Positions 45,161-56,402 of a stretch of DNA of 64,000 nt are shown here, piece by piece. The stretch covers positions 129,518,074 through 129,582,073 of the forward strand of contig CM043962.1 of the NCBI GenBank assembly GCA_014529385.2, written 5' to 3'. The position numbers and the translations under genes are program-made. Under the pieces are notes generated by a model. It had not been told where the DNA came from, made no database searches, and worked only from the letters and a program-made list of their open reading frames with translations. The stretch is from Adiantum capillus-veneris (taxonomy: Eukaryota; Streptophyta; Polypodiopsida; Polypodiales; Pteridaceae). Position 1 is the stretch's first letter; every line of letters begins with the position of its first letter.

Positions 45161-48100
45161 TCAATAGAGTCCTGTCGTCTTGAGCATCTGCAAATGTGAT
45201 TCGTAGAGTAGGTTGCCGATGGTCAAGGTTGGGCCGAATATTTTGCTTTCGTGAGTGAAAAAGCCGGTGTAGAAAGCTTCTTCGAATGTTTGCATGTGGA
45301 AGCTAGGCAAAAACATAATTCTTTGGTATAAGAGATGTAACACCTTTGGTGATGGCTGCAATGAAAGATCATACATCATATCCGTCACTGTGTCGGCCGT
45401 CGATAGTAGACTCGAGGTCGTGGCTTTATCTGGCGCGAACACTTCAATGCATGCTAAGAGAGTTCTGCAGATTTTCTTTAGCATCTGACACGAAAGGTCA
45501 GGAGAGCCAGTAAAGAGTTTGATGGTGCCCGTTAGGGTTTTCACCATGTAGGCTTTACCTATTCTCTCTCCTTCCTTTGGTCCTGGCATCCTGGGATAAT
45601 TAAGCCAATTTGGCTTCTTTTCTGCAATCCTGCCATGCTCTTTCCAGTTTCTGACTCTTGGCACGGGCAGAAGGTTGCATCCTCCCGAATCTCCTTTGGA
45701 GCCTCTACCAAGTAGATGAGGTAGGCTGGGTATTTGTTCAGCCAACCTTTCCTCCATCTAGGTTGAGAATCTACAATCTTCTTTGATTGTTCATCCTTTG
45801 TGATGTCGCCTTCGTAAAGAGCGACATACTGCTCCTCCTCTATTCTCTTTTTTGTCTTTATCACTTCAAATTTCATCAGAGGGAAAGGCAGGCTGGGTTG
45901 CATCCACTCTTCATGGAGCACTTTTGTGTCTAAACCTTGAAGTCTAATGGAGATGAGGAGTCTCCTTTCCCATTCCATTTCCGCCTTGGCACTTTCCTCT
46001 GTTGACTTTTCTATTTGGTCCTGGAGCCTTTGTTCTTCTTCTTCAGAGATTCCTGAAGTGAGGCCACTTCTTGAACTGGGGCTGGATCTTCAATTGTGGT
46101 TGCCTCTCCAGTTTCTGGTAGCTCTATGGCTGCTCCCTGCTTCTTCTTGTGGTGTCTCTGTTTCTCTTCTTTGTTGCTCTTGGAGGTCTTGGAGCTGTTT
46201 GCGGAGGGCCTCATTTTCTGTCCTTAGTGTTTGGTTTTCTGATGTGAGCCTCTCCTCTGCAGCCAATGATCCCTCCGCCATGTGCAATCTTTGCACTTGC
46301 TCTAACCTTAGCTCTCTTTGCAAACTTCTGACCTGATCTTCCAGAGCTGGTACGAGGGCTCCCTCTTGTTCTGTTCCTGCTCTGCTAGCTCTAGGGGTGG
46401 TCCTGAGTCTCGTGATTGTCCTTTCTTGAAGTTCGACTCTTTCCCTTAGCTCAATGAGCTCATCCTTGGCTGCCTCCAGCTCATCTTCTATTCGCTCCTT
46501 TGCTTCCTGTGAACTTGTTACCTCTCTTGAAGCTTCGGCTAGTTGGAGTATCAAGCCATCTCTCTCGTTTTCTGCGTCGTAGAGTGATGCTTTATGACTT
46601 TCAGATTCAGTCATAGCATTCTCTAACTTCTTCTGCAACTCTGCTTCCTTTTGTTTTGCTGTCTCAATTGCTACTTCCTTTGCTCTGGATCTTTCTTTAA
46701 TCTTGCTGAGCAGTTCATGCACCATGTGCATGTCTTTTTCATCTTCATCTGTCAACTTGACAGCTCTTTCTGCCACCACCTCCAGGCTTCGGCTCTTCTA
46801 GTATGTTCTGTTCGTCCATTTTCTCTTCACTCTCCATTGTACCCTTTGTCTTTTCCTTCGTCCCTTTCCGATCATCTTGTTTTCGTAGGGATATCCCATA
46901 AACTGCCTCCAGGGCTCTTCTTCACTGTATCTGATCGCTACCAGATCCTCATAATCATCTTTCTTTTGCTGAACTGGATCTATCTCCTTTTCCTTGGTCC
47001 CGGCCTCCGGCTTTTCCATAACTTCTGTTTCTATTTCTATTGTGGTCTCCTCCACAATAATTTCCGTCTTCTTCGGGCTTGGTACATCAGTAAAGGAGGG
47101 CTGATTGTCCTCAGTCATCTTGGCTTTCCCTTTGTTTGCTTGCCCGTCTTTCTCTCGAAGTTCAGTAGACTCATCTACTTCCTTCTTCTCCTTGTCGTCC
47201 TTTTTCAGCTCAGCTTTTAAAAGCTGTACTTCCTCTTCAGTATAAGGCTCGACAGGTTGCTGCTCCAGTATGGCCTCGACTCCTCATAAGCTCTAATATA
47301 TTGATCATGTTGATCAACATGTGGCCTGGCTGAGCTGGTTCCGACTTTAGTGGGGTCTGGCACCCACATTTCTTCAAAGTCCCCCTTTAGAGCTCTTTCC
47401 GCTCTAAACTGCTCCACCAGCCTTTCCATTCTTGCGGCTTTTTGACTTTTGGTTTGCTTGGGATCAGCCTTCTTCTTGAGCGGCTCGTCCACAGCCTCTT
47501 CAGGTTCTGAAACTATTTCTAGTTTTTGGCGTGCTCTTGTGGACGCCCTCTTGGATACTTCTTGCTGTTCTTCCTCCTCATCGGCTTCTCTAAGCCACTC
47601 ATTCTGGGATGGAACCCGTGGCCCTTGATCTCTGGCTCCAATAGCTTCATAAGCTATTCTTGTCAGAACTTCAGCTCCTCCTATATACTTTGGCTTCTCG
47701 TTGTGCATGGCGATTACTTGCTCGTGGATGTATTGAGCATAATTCACCTCTTTTGGCATATTGCTCTTCAATGCCCATGTGATGGTTGTTGCAATGGCAT
47801 GGGGCGGTGTCGTATACTTTTGCGGTCTTTTACTGCAAACATGGAGAAACTGGTTGTACAGTCGGCAAAGGGTTGCCGCTCTTTGGTCTGCCATATCTCC
47901 ATAGGTTGCATTCTGTTTCTTGGACCCATAAACCTCTATAGCCTCCCTTCTTTCCTGACAGAACTCCCTTTGTTGTGCAGCTTCAATGCATCTGCAATGA
48001 GCTGTGGAGTGATCTGTACTTCTACTTTCTCTCCATCCATGGCTGTCAATGTGGCTTTCCCATCCTTCTGAATGGATGTTGCCAACTCATACACTCTTCT

Positions 48101-48415
48101 TGTATCTACACCTGATGGTCTCGAGGTGAAGAACCTGTGCAAGTCAGCCCTTTCCAGGTACCTGCTGATGTTCTCTGATCTGCTATAATCCACTAATTCT
48201 CGTGGGATCATAGGTACATCGACCGATTGCCCTTGAGGATCTCTGAAAGTCCCCTGGTAGATCTTTATTTCCTCTTTTTCTAGTACTGCTTCTTCCACCC
48301 AAGTCTTGGTTGGCTTGAGGGTTTCTGTTGGAATATCAAAAGGTTCTGCTTCTGCAAGAGCATCCTTGATGGTTGGTCTTTTTCTCTTAGTTGCCGATGA
48401 CTTAGCGGAATCCAT
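45161..48415 (-). pseudogene. Accessory ORF (ORF3) with coiled coil, sense strand, between pol and 3' LTR
   Basis: From ATG 48415 minus-strand frames continue to about 45161, together about 1080 codons, broken by shifts near 47940, 47215, 46790 and 45980. The N-terminal part is basic (TKRKRPTIKDAL), then globular (RYLERADLHRFFTSRPSGVD; LCRLYNQFLHVCSKRPQKY). Its layout is reminiscent of the 'putative plant transposon protein' domain found in plant gypsy accessory ORFs; that match is by eye only. A Lys/Glu-rich linker follows. From 46779 to 46090 there is a long heptad-type coiled coil, starting in a Lys/Glu-rich helix and ending in Leu-rich heptads. The position is that of env-like genes, but I see no signal peptide or clear membrane segment. 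Such a protein might dimerise. Confidence 0.7.
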
Positions 48416-49590
48416 GGATCCTGTAACTCCAATTTCAGAAGTTAGCGTCTTTTTAGTACTGAAAGCCGAAATGAAGCTTTTAACTATTCAAATGACTTGA
48501 AAATTGAAACATGAGCTATTCAGGGCCTAAGGATGCAGGGTAGGTAAAAAAATATGCAAACTGTGCTCAAAATCATGTTGGAGACATCATACGCGTATGA
48601 TGTCTTTTGTGTCAAACTGACTTCATATTGGTTGTGCTTGTAGCTGATAGTGTATACATGAGTATCATATGCTTGGATTTGAGTTTGGATCCCATTTGGT
48701 CAAGTTTTGGCCAGTTTAGTTCAGTTCAGGCTCTTGGCAAAATTTTGAAAGGGAAATGGATTTTATGATCCAAATTGGATAAAACTTGGTGGTTCACCTT
48801 CAAATGGCATGTAGATCACTTCTGTTTGGTGGTTGAAGCCCTGAGGTGCCAAAATCACATAGTGAGACATCATACGCGTATGATGTCTTTTAGTGTATTT
48901 TTGGACCAATTTCTCTATAAGCTTGGATTGGCTTTAGATAGGCTTATTCAGTGGATTTATGAAGTTTGGATAGATTTTGGGCTAAAAATGGCTCTGGAGA
49001 CATCATACGCGTATGATGTCTTTTTGTCAATTTTGCATGGGATTGGTTCTGTGGACTCCCATGTACTAGTGAAGGACTTATCTACTCAAATCTTGGTTTG
49101 GACTTGAGTATGTTGGATTTGGGACAAAAATAGGCTTTGGTGAAGGATTTTCCCTCAATTGGGCTAATGGGGTGATCCACTTGACCAAATGGTTCCAACT
49201 TCATATGTAGCATGTATTAGATATATATAATGGATGTATGATGACAAATGAGCAGTTTTGGCTCTGTAAGTGCAAATAGACATCATACGCGTATGATGTC
49301 TTTTGTGTCAAAATGGTGCTTTTTGGTTCCAGATAGCTTATAGATGTGTTAATCAACAATCCTACAAAGTTTCAATGAGTTTGGAGTTATTTTGACAAAA
49401 TTAGGACCAAAATCAATTTTATGGCCTACTTTGCGTCTTTTTGGTTTTCCTTGGGTTTTCTAACTCCAATTCTCATGATACTTGGTTCATAGGATGTGAT
49501 TAACATGTGGAATGAGGCTATGCACTCAAATGTTGAAATGGATGTGAAAATCATGCTGTGAGACATCATACGCGTATGATGTCTTTTCTT
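48416..49590 (-). promoter_or_regulatory. Palindrome module upstream of ORF3 (5 copies)
   Basis: A 22-bp perfect palindrome (GACATCATACG followed by its inverse complement) occurs at 48583, 48866, 48999, 49279 and 49562, each start given. All five are exact over 22 bp and are followed on the plus strand by a T-run in most cases. The spacings are 283, 133, 280 and 283 bp. The sequences between them are noncoding and diverged. The nearest copy is 168 bp from the ORF3 ATG. The function is inferred, not shown. Confidence 0.7.
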
Positions 49591-51078
49591 GAAATGTTGG
49601 TCTTTTTGTGCAAAGAATGCTTTGTGCTAGTGCCTAAGCCCTGCTAACTAGTTTTCAACTAAAAAGTCATCAGTTTAGCTAAAAAGCCCCCTTATAGGCA
49701 TTTCAGTCTCCGAAGTCGTCTTTTTGCCTTGGAGTTGAATTTCTTCAACTTTTCTTCTCGAGAGTTGCATTTCCAGCTCATTGGATATGTTGTGAAGCCA
49801 CCTATTTGGTTGAACTTGACTTTGGCTCCCCGTTCTCCATCTTTCTCCATTTGGTTGCCCGAAAGCGTCTTTTTCACCATCGGTAAGTGAATCAGCTTTC
49901 TTTTGGGTTTTGCTTGCAAACATAAGTCATCCATGTATATTTGAAGCTGCTTGTGAAGTTTCATGTCATTTGGTCGTCAATTTTAGCCGTTATGCAAAAT
50001 GACGCTTTGTGTGTCCGCCAGCCGAATCGGTTGTTCCGACCTACTTTTGGTGATCCAAACCTGGAGATACTCCATGGTTGCATTGCCCTCGATGTTGTTA
50101 AGCTTCCTGAGAAGTTTTGTGTCGTTCCGACAACTTTTTCCTGTTTGCCTCTTGCAGGCTCTGTTGACCTAGGGTTTTTCCAGTCGTTCTTTCTCGAGCT
50201 TTGAGTGTTAGAAACCCATCTTATACTAGGGTAACCCACCTCTAAGTTCTTGCAAGGTTTGGTTAGGCGGTTGTGCCCCTACCTAGCGTTCTTTCCCATT
50301 CCCCGTCTGCTCTTGTTTCTTGGTTTTGGTCAGTTTTCGCGACAAAAGTTAACGATAAGCATCAAAAGCTTATGGCAACGAGTCTACCTCTCATGTCTGG
50401 TGTCCTCTGAGCTCTCGTAGCAGTCGTAGAAGGCGGTAGAAGGTCGGATGCTCCTGTGTGCTCTTTGCTCTCTCCAAGAAGGTAATAGTGGAAATGAGCT
50501 TGATAGTGAAGTGAAAAATACTTAACTTCGGGCTTCCCGGATCACTTGTTACCAAATTTGACATGTGCTCCTATCTCGTCGTGAAATGCACTTTAGGATT
50601 TGAAATTTCTCAATTTGGACTCCGTTTGACCTGTTTCTGAGAAATCTGTCCACTTTGCCAAAATTCTGTCATTTCGGGCTTTCCGCAACTTTTTCAGAAT
50701 TGTACCCCATTTTTACCATGGGTTGCCCTTGTCATTAGGATCATCACCGTCTATTCTTTTCTTTTTTCCGATCTCATTTCACCTGCTTTTTTATTTTTCT
50801 TTTATTTTTATTAAGAAAATCATAAAAAATAAAGGAAAATAGCAAATTGAAGCCAAAAAATTCCAAACATACACGATAAATAGCTGGTAACCCTGTGTAT
50901 ATGAATATACACTTCTTTGTGATTTCTGGACTTGGATTACCACTTTTTTCCACTTTTTAGCTCCAAAAACACTCTTATTTAGTGATATTTACACATCTAG
51001 AGACCCAAATTCATCATTTGATCTCTTCTTGTTGCAAAACAAGGTATATAAGGGCATAAATATTATCAATATCCGCAA
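49591..51078 (-). other. Noncoding or decayed region of the 19-kb gypsy
   Basis: The frames at 49675-49964 and 49961-50239 are protein-like but short and not recognised. The remainder is AT-rich without frames. Confidence 0.45.
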
Positions 51079-51852
51079 TCAAACATAAAAAATTGCAAAA
51101 TCATGTAAGACACTGCCCTTGTAATATAATTTTTGTTTTTCTTTGTTTTTTTCGCTTGTAGCTGCTTTGTAGCTCCTGTATACCTCCCCCCCTCCTAGTC
51201 TGAGTCCTCCCGGACGACTATGAAGTGTCTGTGGGTGAAGCATTGTAGTTGTTTTGGTCATAAGTTTCCAATGCAATTGTAGAGCGACGATACAACAGTC
51301 TTTCCAATAAAGCTGCTCTTTGTTTGATTGAAGGATTGGTGGTCGGGTTTTGGGTTGGTTTTGGCACTTCGGTAGTAGAATCAGTAGATGGATTCTTCGT
51401 TACCTTGTTGTCTTTTTTCACAATCCAAATCTGCTTCCGCTTTGCTTGTGCTTGCCACAAACTCTTTGCGACCCAAACCTGCTTTGTTCTGTGTGTTGAT
51501 TTCCTCGCCTTGAAATACCTAGGAGTTTCCGTTGATTGTATTGAAGGGAGTTCCTGTTTACAAATCTTTGGGATCCAAATTTGCTTGTTGCTATTTGTGC
51601 CGTCATGAACTTCTTTGGAATCCAGATCTGTTTCACTGTCCTTGATTGTCTGGAATCACTCTGTTGTCTGGTATTGAAGACTCTGTTTTCCACCTTTGTG
51701 TTCTCTGGCACAGCCTTTTTTGGTCTCCATACCAACTTTGACTCCGTTTTTTTCCAAGGTTGAGCTGTTATATTATTGCTTGTCTTCCTTATCCATGTTG
51801 AGAATTCCTCGTCGAAGAGTAATCCGGTTGTATAGAAACTTTTGGTTGCCAT
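51079..51852 (-). pseudogene. Tail with repeated K-x-I-W-x-P-K motifs
   Basis: On the minus strand, in two alternating frames, short basic repeats occur: KLVWRPKK (about 51735), KQIWIPKK (about 51630), KQIWIPKI (about 51570), KQVWVAKS (about 51480) and KQIWIVKK (about 51425). Thr/Asn/Gln-rich spacers separate them. Alternation of frames shows small indels. The repeats follow the second retropepsin-like domain, as in the 13.3-kb element. Function unknown; binding of RNA or of a partner protein is a guess. Confidence 0.6.
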
Positions 51853-52319
51853 TGCTTCTTCTTTTTCTCTGGTTGTTGTTTATCTTTGTCTTTGGATTCG
51901 TCCTTTGGAGTTGGCTCTTCTCCTTTGGTGAACTTAACTGATTGACTTTCACCTTCGTATTTGATAAACACTGAATTAGAACTCCAGTCAATCATTGCAT
52001 TGTATTGCTTCTGCCATGGTTGTCCTAGCAATAATGGATGTTGTGTAGCTTGGTCTTCAACCACGTAAAACATATGAGGATACACATATTGGTTAATCTG
52101 TATATGTAAAACTGTGCATCCGACAGTTTTGATTGAATTCTCAGAGTAACTCTTTAACTCTTGCTTGGCAGTTTGTAGTTTAGTGTCATTTGTCAATTGT
52201 CTATACAAACTGAGTGAAAGTAGGTTAGCTTGAGCTCCTGAATCCAATAGTGCTCTGGCTTTGATTTGGTTGGTTCCTACTTTGCATTCAATGATGGGTT
52301 CTTCTTTGTCATTATCCAT
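51789..52319 (-). CDS. Second retropepsin-like domain, downstream of integrase
   Basis: An open minus-strand frame encodes IIECKVGTNQIKARALLDSGAQ, the active-site region of a retropepsin (LDSGA near codon 24). It continues with NLLSLSLYRQL, a beta-rich middle (VGCTVLHIQINQYVYPHMFYV) and the closing LLLGQPWQKQYNAMIDW. This is the full block order of an aspartic protease of this class, with no stop inside the domain. The frame overlaps the tail repeats at its end. The usual gypsy protease is also present in this element between gag and RT (56403-57140), so this is an additional copy. Whether it cleaves or only binds is unknown. Confidence 0.75.
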   Translation of the reverse strand: MDNDKEEPIIECKVGTNQIKARALLDSGAQANLLSLSLYRQLTNDTKLQTAKQELKSYSENSIKTVGCTVLHIQINQYVYPHMFYVVEDQATQHPLLLGQPWQKQYNAMIDWSSNSVFIKYEGESQSVKFTKGEEPTPKDESKDKDKQQPEKKKKQWQPKVSIQPDYSSTRNSQHG

Positions 52320-52339
52320 TTCTGTTATACTGACTGCGT

Positions 52340-53410
52340 TTATTCGTATTGCTCCTTCATTGCGCTGTTTCTGACGCGCAGTAGTCTTCTTTTCTCCATT
52401 CTTTCCTTCGCCTCGGCTTGCGCTTCCTCCTCAATCTTTTTCTTTTTCTGGACACGCAGCTTTTCTTGATGTATTTTGAGAAGCATGTCTTGGGTTAGCG
52501 GCAAAAGATACTTTTTCACTCTGCATCCACTAATCCAATTGGGCATTTCTTCTCCGTCTAATGTAGCAAGCTTGACGGCTCCACTTGGTGATAGATCTTT
52601 AATCACCAGAGGTCCCATCCCTCGCTTTTTAAGCTTCTTAGCATGCTGTTTCAGAGTGTAAACTAGGACATAGTCCCAACTTAAACTCTTTAGTCCGCAC
52701 ATGCTTATCAAAAAATTCCTTTTGTCGCCTTTTTTGAGCGTAGATAGAAGCTACTGCTTTTAGGCGAAGCTCGTCTAGCTTTTCCAGGTCATCTATTCTA
52801 TCAGAAAGCTCGTGCCCTGTCCACTCTAGATCCTTAGCCACCCTTAAGGTTGAAATCAAGAATTCTATTGGTAAGATAGCATTTAGCCCAAAAACCATGT
52901 TATATGGGGTCGTTCCTATTGATGTTTTATATGCTACCCTATATGCCCATAATGTTGAATGCAACTTCTGGTCCCAGTCAGTTCTCGACTCAAATACAAT
53001 CTTCGTAAGGACCGTGCATATGGTTTTTGTTTGTTGCTTCAGCTTGTCCGTTTGCTTGTGGATGATACGGGGCTGATTTCCTATGGATTACCATGAATTC
53101 ATCTAGAAGGATCTCTATCACTTCATTTATGAAATGTGTGCCTCGATCACTCACAATTTCTATTGGCAATCCATATCGTACAAAGACGTATTCATATAGA
53201 AATTGTGCCGTGGTCCTGGCATCTGCTTTTTGAGTTGCCTTTGCTTCGACCCACTTTGTTAGATAGTCTGTAGCCACAATGATGTATTGTGCATGAGTCT
53301 TATATGCAGGAGGTGAAATGGGTCCGACATAATCAATCCCCCATTTTGCAAAAGCTCTTGCCCCCATCATTGGTCTAAGCGGCATATCATCTCTTTTAAG
53401 TGGTACTTTG
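52340..53410 (-). pseudogene. Gypsy integrase core and C-terminal region
   Basis: The core on the minus strand shows KWGIDYVGPISPP, IIVATDYLTKWVEAKATQKA, IVSDRGTHFINEV and NGQAEATNK, which supply the D, D and E positions of the DDE triad. It continues with LWAYRVAYKTSIGTTP at 52638-52964 and a C-terminal part, VIKDLSPSGAVKLATLDG (52340-52711). Shifts near 52990 and 52690 break it. No chromodomain is visible. Confidence 0.85.
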
Positions 53411-54135
53411 GTCCGCTGACAGTCATCACACCGTTTAACGTATTCCTCAGCGTCCATATGTAATGTTGGCCACCATATTCCTGCGGCTAAGACAAGTTTT
53501 GCTGTCTTATCACCTGAGAAATGGCCTCCACCTACTCCTCCATGAGCTTGCTCCAGGATTATCACATACTCAGACTCTGATGCGCAAATCCTAAGCTGGT
53601 TGTCTTTACCTCTCTTATAGAGTTGATCTCCTATTAAAGCGTAATCTCTAGCTTCTGTCTCTACAGATTTCTGACGAGCTTTTGACGTTCCTTCTGGGAA
53701 AGTTCTATTTGTGAGATATTCAACAATATACTGACTCCATTCTGGAGCGATCATTATCTGATATAATGTCGAATACTCGGCTGGCATTTTGATGAACATA
53801 CAATACATACAGTGACATATTCATGTACGCTTTCTTTCATTCCTGGCCAATAGACTCCCAATTGTAACAAATTCCTATATGTGTTCCTTCTTGAACAATG
53901 AAATGCACATTCCTGAACATGTGCTTCGCGCAGATATATACTATATTCCTCAGGATTGATGCATAGTCGTAAAACATGATCATTTCCCAATTGATACAAC
54001 CTTCCTGCAACCAATTGAAGATTCTTGGATTGCTGAATAGCAATATGTTTCAGGTTGTATTCTCTTCTATCGAACTCTCCTCCATAGGTTAATAGGTTAA
54101 CGACATTTTGAGACCACTTCGGTATCATTTCTATG
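53410..54135 (-). pseudogene. Two successive H2C2 zinc modules before the integrase core
   Basis: Two related modules lie in tandem. The first (about 54132-53795) has WSQNVVNLL, LYQLGNDHVLRLC, REAHVQECAFHCS, GVYWPGMKE and CIVC. The second (about 53755-53410) has WSQYIVEYL, LYKRGKDNQLRIC, EQAHGGVGGGHFSGD, GIWWPTLHM and CDDC. Each keeps the His-x6-His and Cys-x2-Cys ligands. They differ at most other positions, so the duplication is old. A frame change lies between them near 53800. Ordinary gypsy integrases carry one such module. Confidence 0.75.
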
Positions 54136-55342
54136 TTGAACAAGTACGCGTCTGGCATGTCGTCATCTACTCCTATAGGGTCTTCTCCATTCGTCAATCG
54201 CGAAAGATGATCAGCTCTAAGATGTGTTTTTCCTTTCTTTACTACTACCGTGAAGTCGAATTCCAGTAAGATAATGAACCATCTCACTATTCTCCCGGTA
54301 TTGCATGGTTTATTCACTAGGTAGAGCAAGGCTTGGTGATCCGTAAAAAACACAAACTTGTTGGCTAGAAGATAATGCCGAAATTTCTTCACAGCATAGA
54401 TCATTCCTAATCCTTCTCGCTCTGTTGTGGTGTAATTCTTCTCTGCATGGTTGAGCTGTCGACTGGCGTAACAGATAGGAAAATCCATGTTTCCTTCTTC
54501 TGGCTGAGCCAGAATGCATCCTATTGCATATGCCGAAGCATCTATATGCACATGGAATATCTTCTCCCAATCTGGTGATTTCAAGACTGGAGCAGTAATG
54601 AGTGCCTCTTTCAATTTCTTGAACGATTCCTCACACTCCTCTGTCCATTCAAAGTTCACTATTAGCCTGTAAAGTGGTTGGCCTATTATAGCGTACATGT
54701 AAATGAATCGTCTATAATATCCACAATGTCCCATAAAGCTCTGTACTTGTTTCGCATTGGTTGGTCTAGGCATATCCACTATAACTTTTATCTTCTCTAA
54801 ATCCGTGGATATTCCGTTTTGTGAGACAATATGTCCCAGAATTCTGCCTTGTCGGACCATAAACACACATTTCTCAGGATTGAGACAAATGCGATATGTC
54901 CTACATTTCTCAAATACTTTTCTTAGGTGTTCTAGATGCTCATCTCTCAGTAGAGAATGTACACATAAGTCATCCATGTAGAGTTCTAGAAACAGCCTAA
55001 AGTATGCTTTGAAAGCATGCGTCATCAGCCTTTGGAAGGTTGCGGGAAGCATTGGTTTAGACCAAAAGGCATAACTCGATAAGCATAAATTCCCCACTCC
55101 GTTGCAAAAGCTGTTTTATGTTGATCTTCTAGTGCTATGGCTAGCTAATTATATCCTGGAAAAACCATCAAGAAAGGAGTATGCTGTTTTCCTGATACAC
55201 GCTCTAGAACATGATCAGTTATCGGTAGGGGATAATTGTCCCTGATTGTTGCAGCATTCACTTTCTTTAAGTTGGCACACACTCGGAGTTTTCCGTTCTT
55301 CTTAGGTACTACCACAATGGAGATACCAATCGGTGTGTTCAA
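53950..55342 (-). pseudogene. Gypsy reverse transcriptase and RNase H
   Basis: The RT begins near 55342 with VPKKNGKLRVCANLKKVN, is broken by stops near 55145 and by a shift near 55050, then stays open from 55097. The catalytic YMDD is intact (54969-54980, in LELYMDDLCVHS). ILGHIVSQNGIS and MGHCGYYRRFIYMYA follow. RNase H shows HVHIDASAYAIGCILAQP, TTEREGLGMIYAVKKF and FTDHQALLYLV, with its acidic residues in place. Confidence 0.9.
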
Positions 55343-56400
55343 TCTCCTATATGAATTCAGCTTCCATTAGCTTATCTATCTCTTCCTTGATTTGCTTAGC
55401 AAAAGTATCTTTATATGTGTATGGTCTCTGTCTGCTAGGCTTTGCGTCTTGTTTCAGTGGGATTGAGTGTTGGCATATCGATGGGTCAACTCCCTTTAAG
55501 TCCTTATAAGACCATGCAAAACACATCCCTATACTCTCTGAGAAGACTCAAAAGTCTCTCTTCCTCACCTGGGAGACAAATCTGTGGCTATGTAGACCGG
55601 TCTAGGTGGCTCACCTGGAGCTGCTAAATCACTTTTTTTGCATCCTCCGGTCCGTCATAAGATTTGTTCTCCTTCCTCTCTCGAATAGGTGGGGTTAATA
55701 TCACCTTCCTTCCCTCTATTGTGAATTTCCTATAGTGAGAGGGAACATCCATGTTTTCCTTGATTTTGACGTTTTCGTCCTCTCCACTCTCAATTTCTGT
55801 CGTTCAAACTTCCTTCAAAGTTTTCTTGAGCTCTCTGTACATGTTTCTACGTTCTAAACTTGGACTCCGTGTATTCTCTGTTGCGCTTGTTCTTTTCTGA
55901 TTTTTCTGTTTCAGTTTTCGTTTCATTCCTTTGAACTTGATTTCTTGAGCCTCTTTTGTCTTTTCGTAAGCTCTTTTGATCACTGCCTCTCATTCTTCCA
56001 GAAATCTTATCCTTAACACAATCTTCAGCCTTTACTAGCATTAGGAATTGATTTTTTCCTCTTATTCTAGGCATCGGATTGGTTCTAACCCCTTTTGTTT
56101 TTTCTTTGCTCTATAGTGTTTCTGGCGTTGTTTAGTTTGGTTCGGGAAAATCATAAAATCGGACATCCGTTATAGTTTCTTCGTTTCCGCCTGAATTGTC
56201 CGTTGACTCGTTGTCTGCTTCATTTTCCCCCATCTGGATGATTGGGAATGTCATGAAAACACCTTCTTCATCTTCCTTTTCCAGTGTATCGTTCTTTTCA
56301 GTTTCTTTTTCGAGTACAGTTCTCAACATGAAATACGGACCACATCGTACCCGTCCTTGTCGCAAAATTTCGTTGTGGGACCATCCGGAATTGCACAAAC
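55343..56400 (-). pseudogene. Linker between protease 1 and RT, decayed
   Basis: Charged, low-complexity frames (56132-56398, 55847-56074) show no domain. The stretch corresponds to the linker in the 13.3-kb element. Confidence 0.5.
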
Positions 56401-56402
56401 AT

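Noticed and set aside
45947-48071. Plus-strand hydrophobic frames (such as 46651-47220 and 47526-48071) as membrane proteins
   Set aside because: They are antisense shadows of the charged ORF3 frames on the minus strand.
45161-48415. Envelope gene
   Set aside because: The position fits, but there is no signal peptide, membrane segment or furin-like site; the coiled coil and basic N-terminus point elsewhere.
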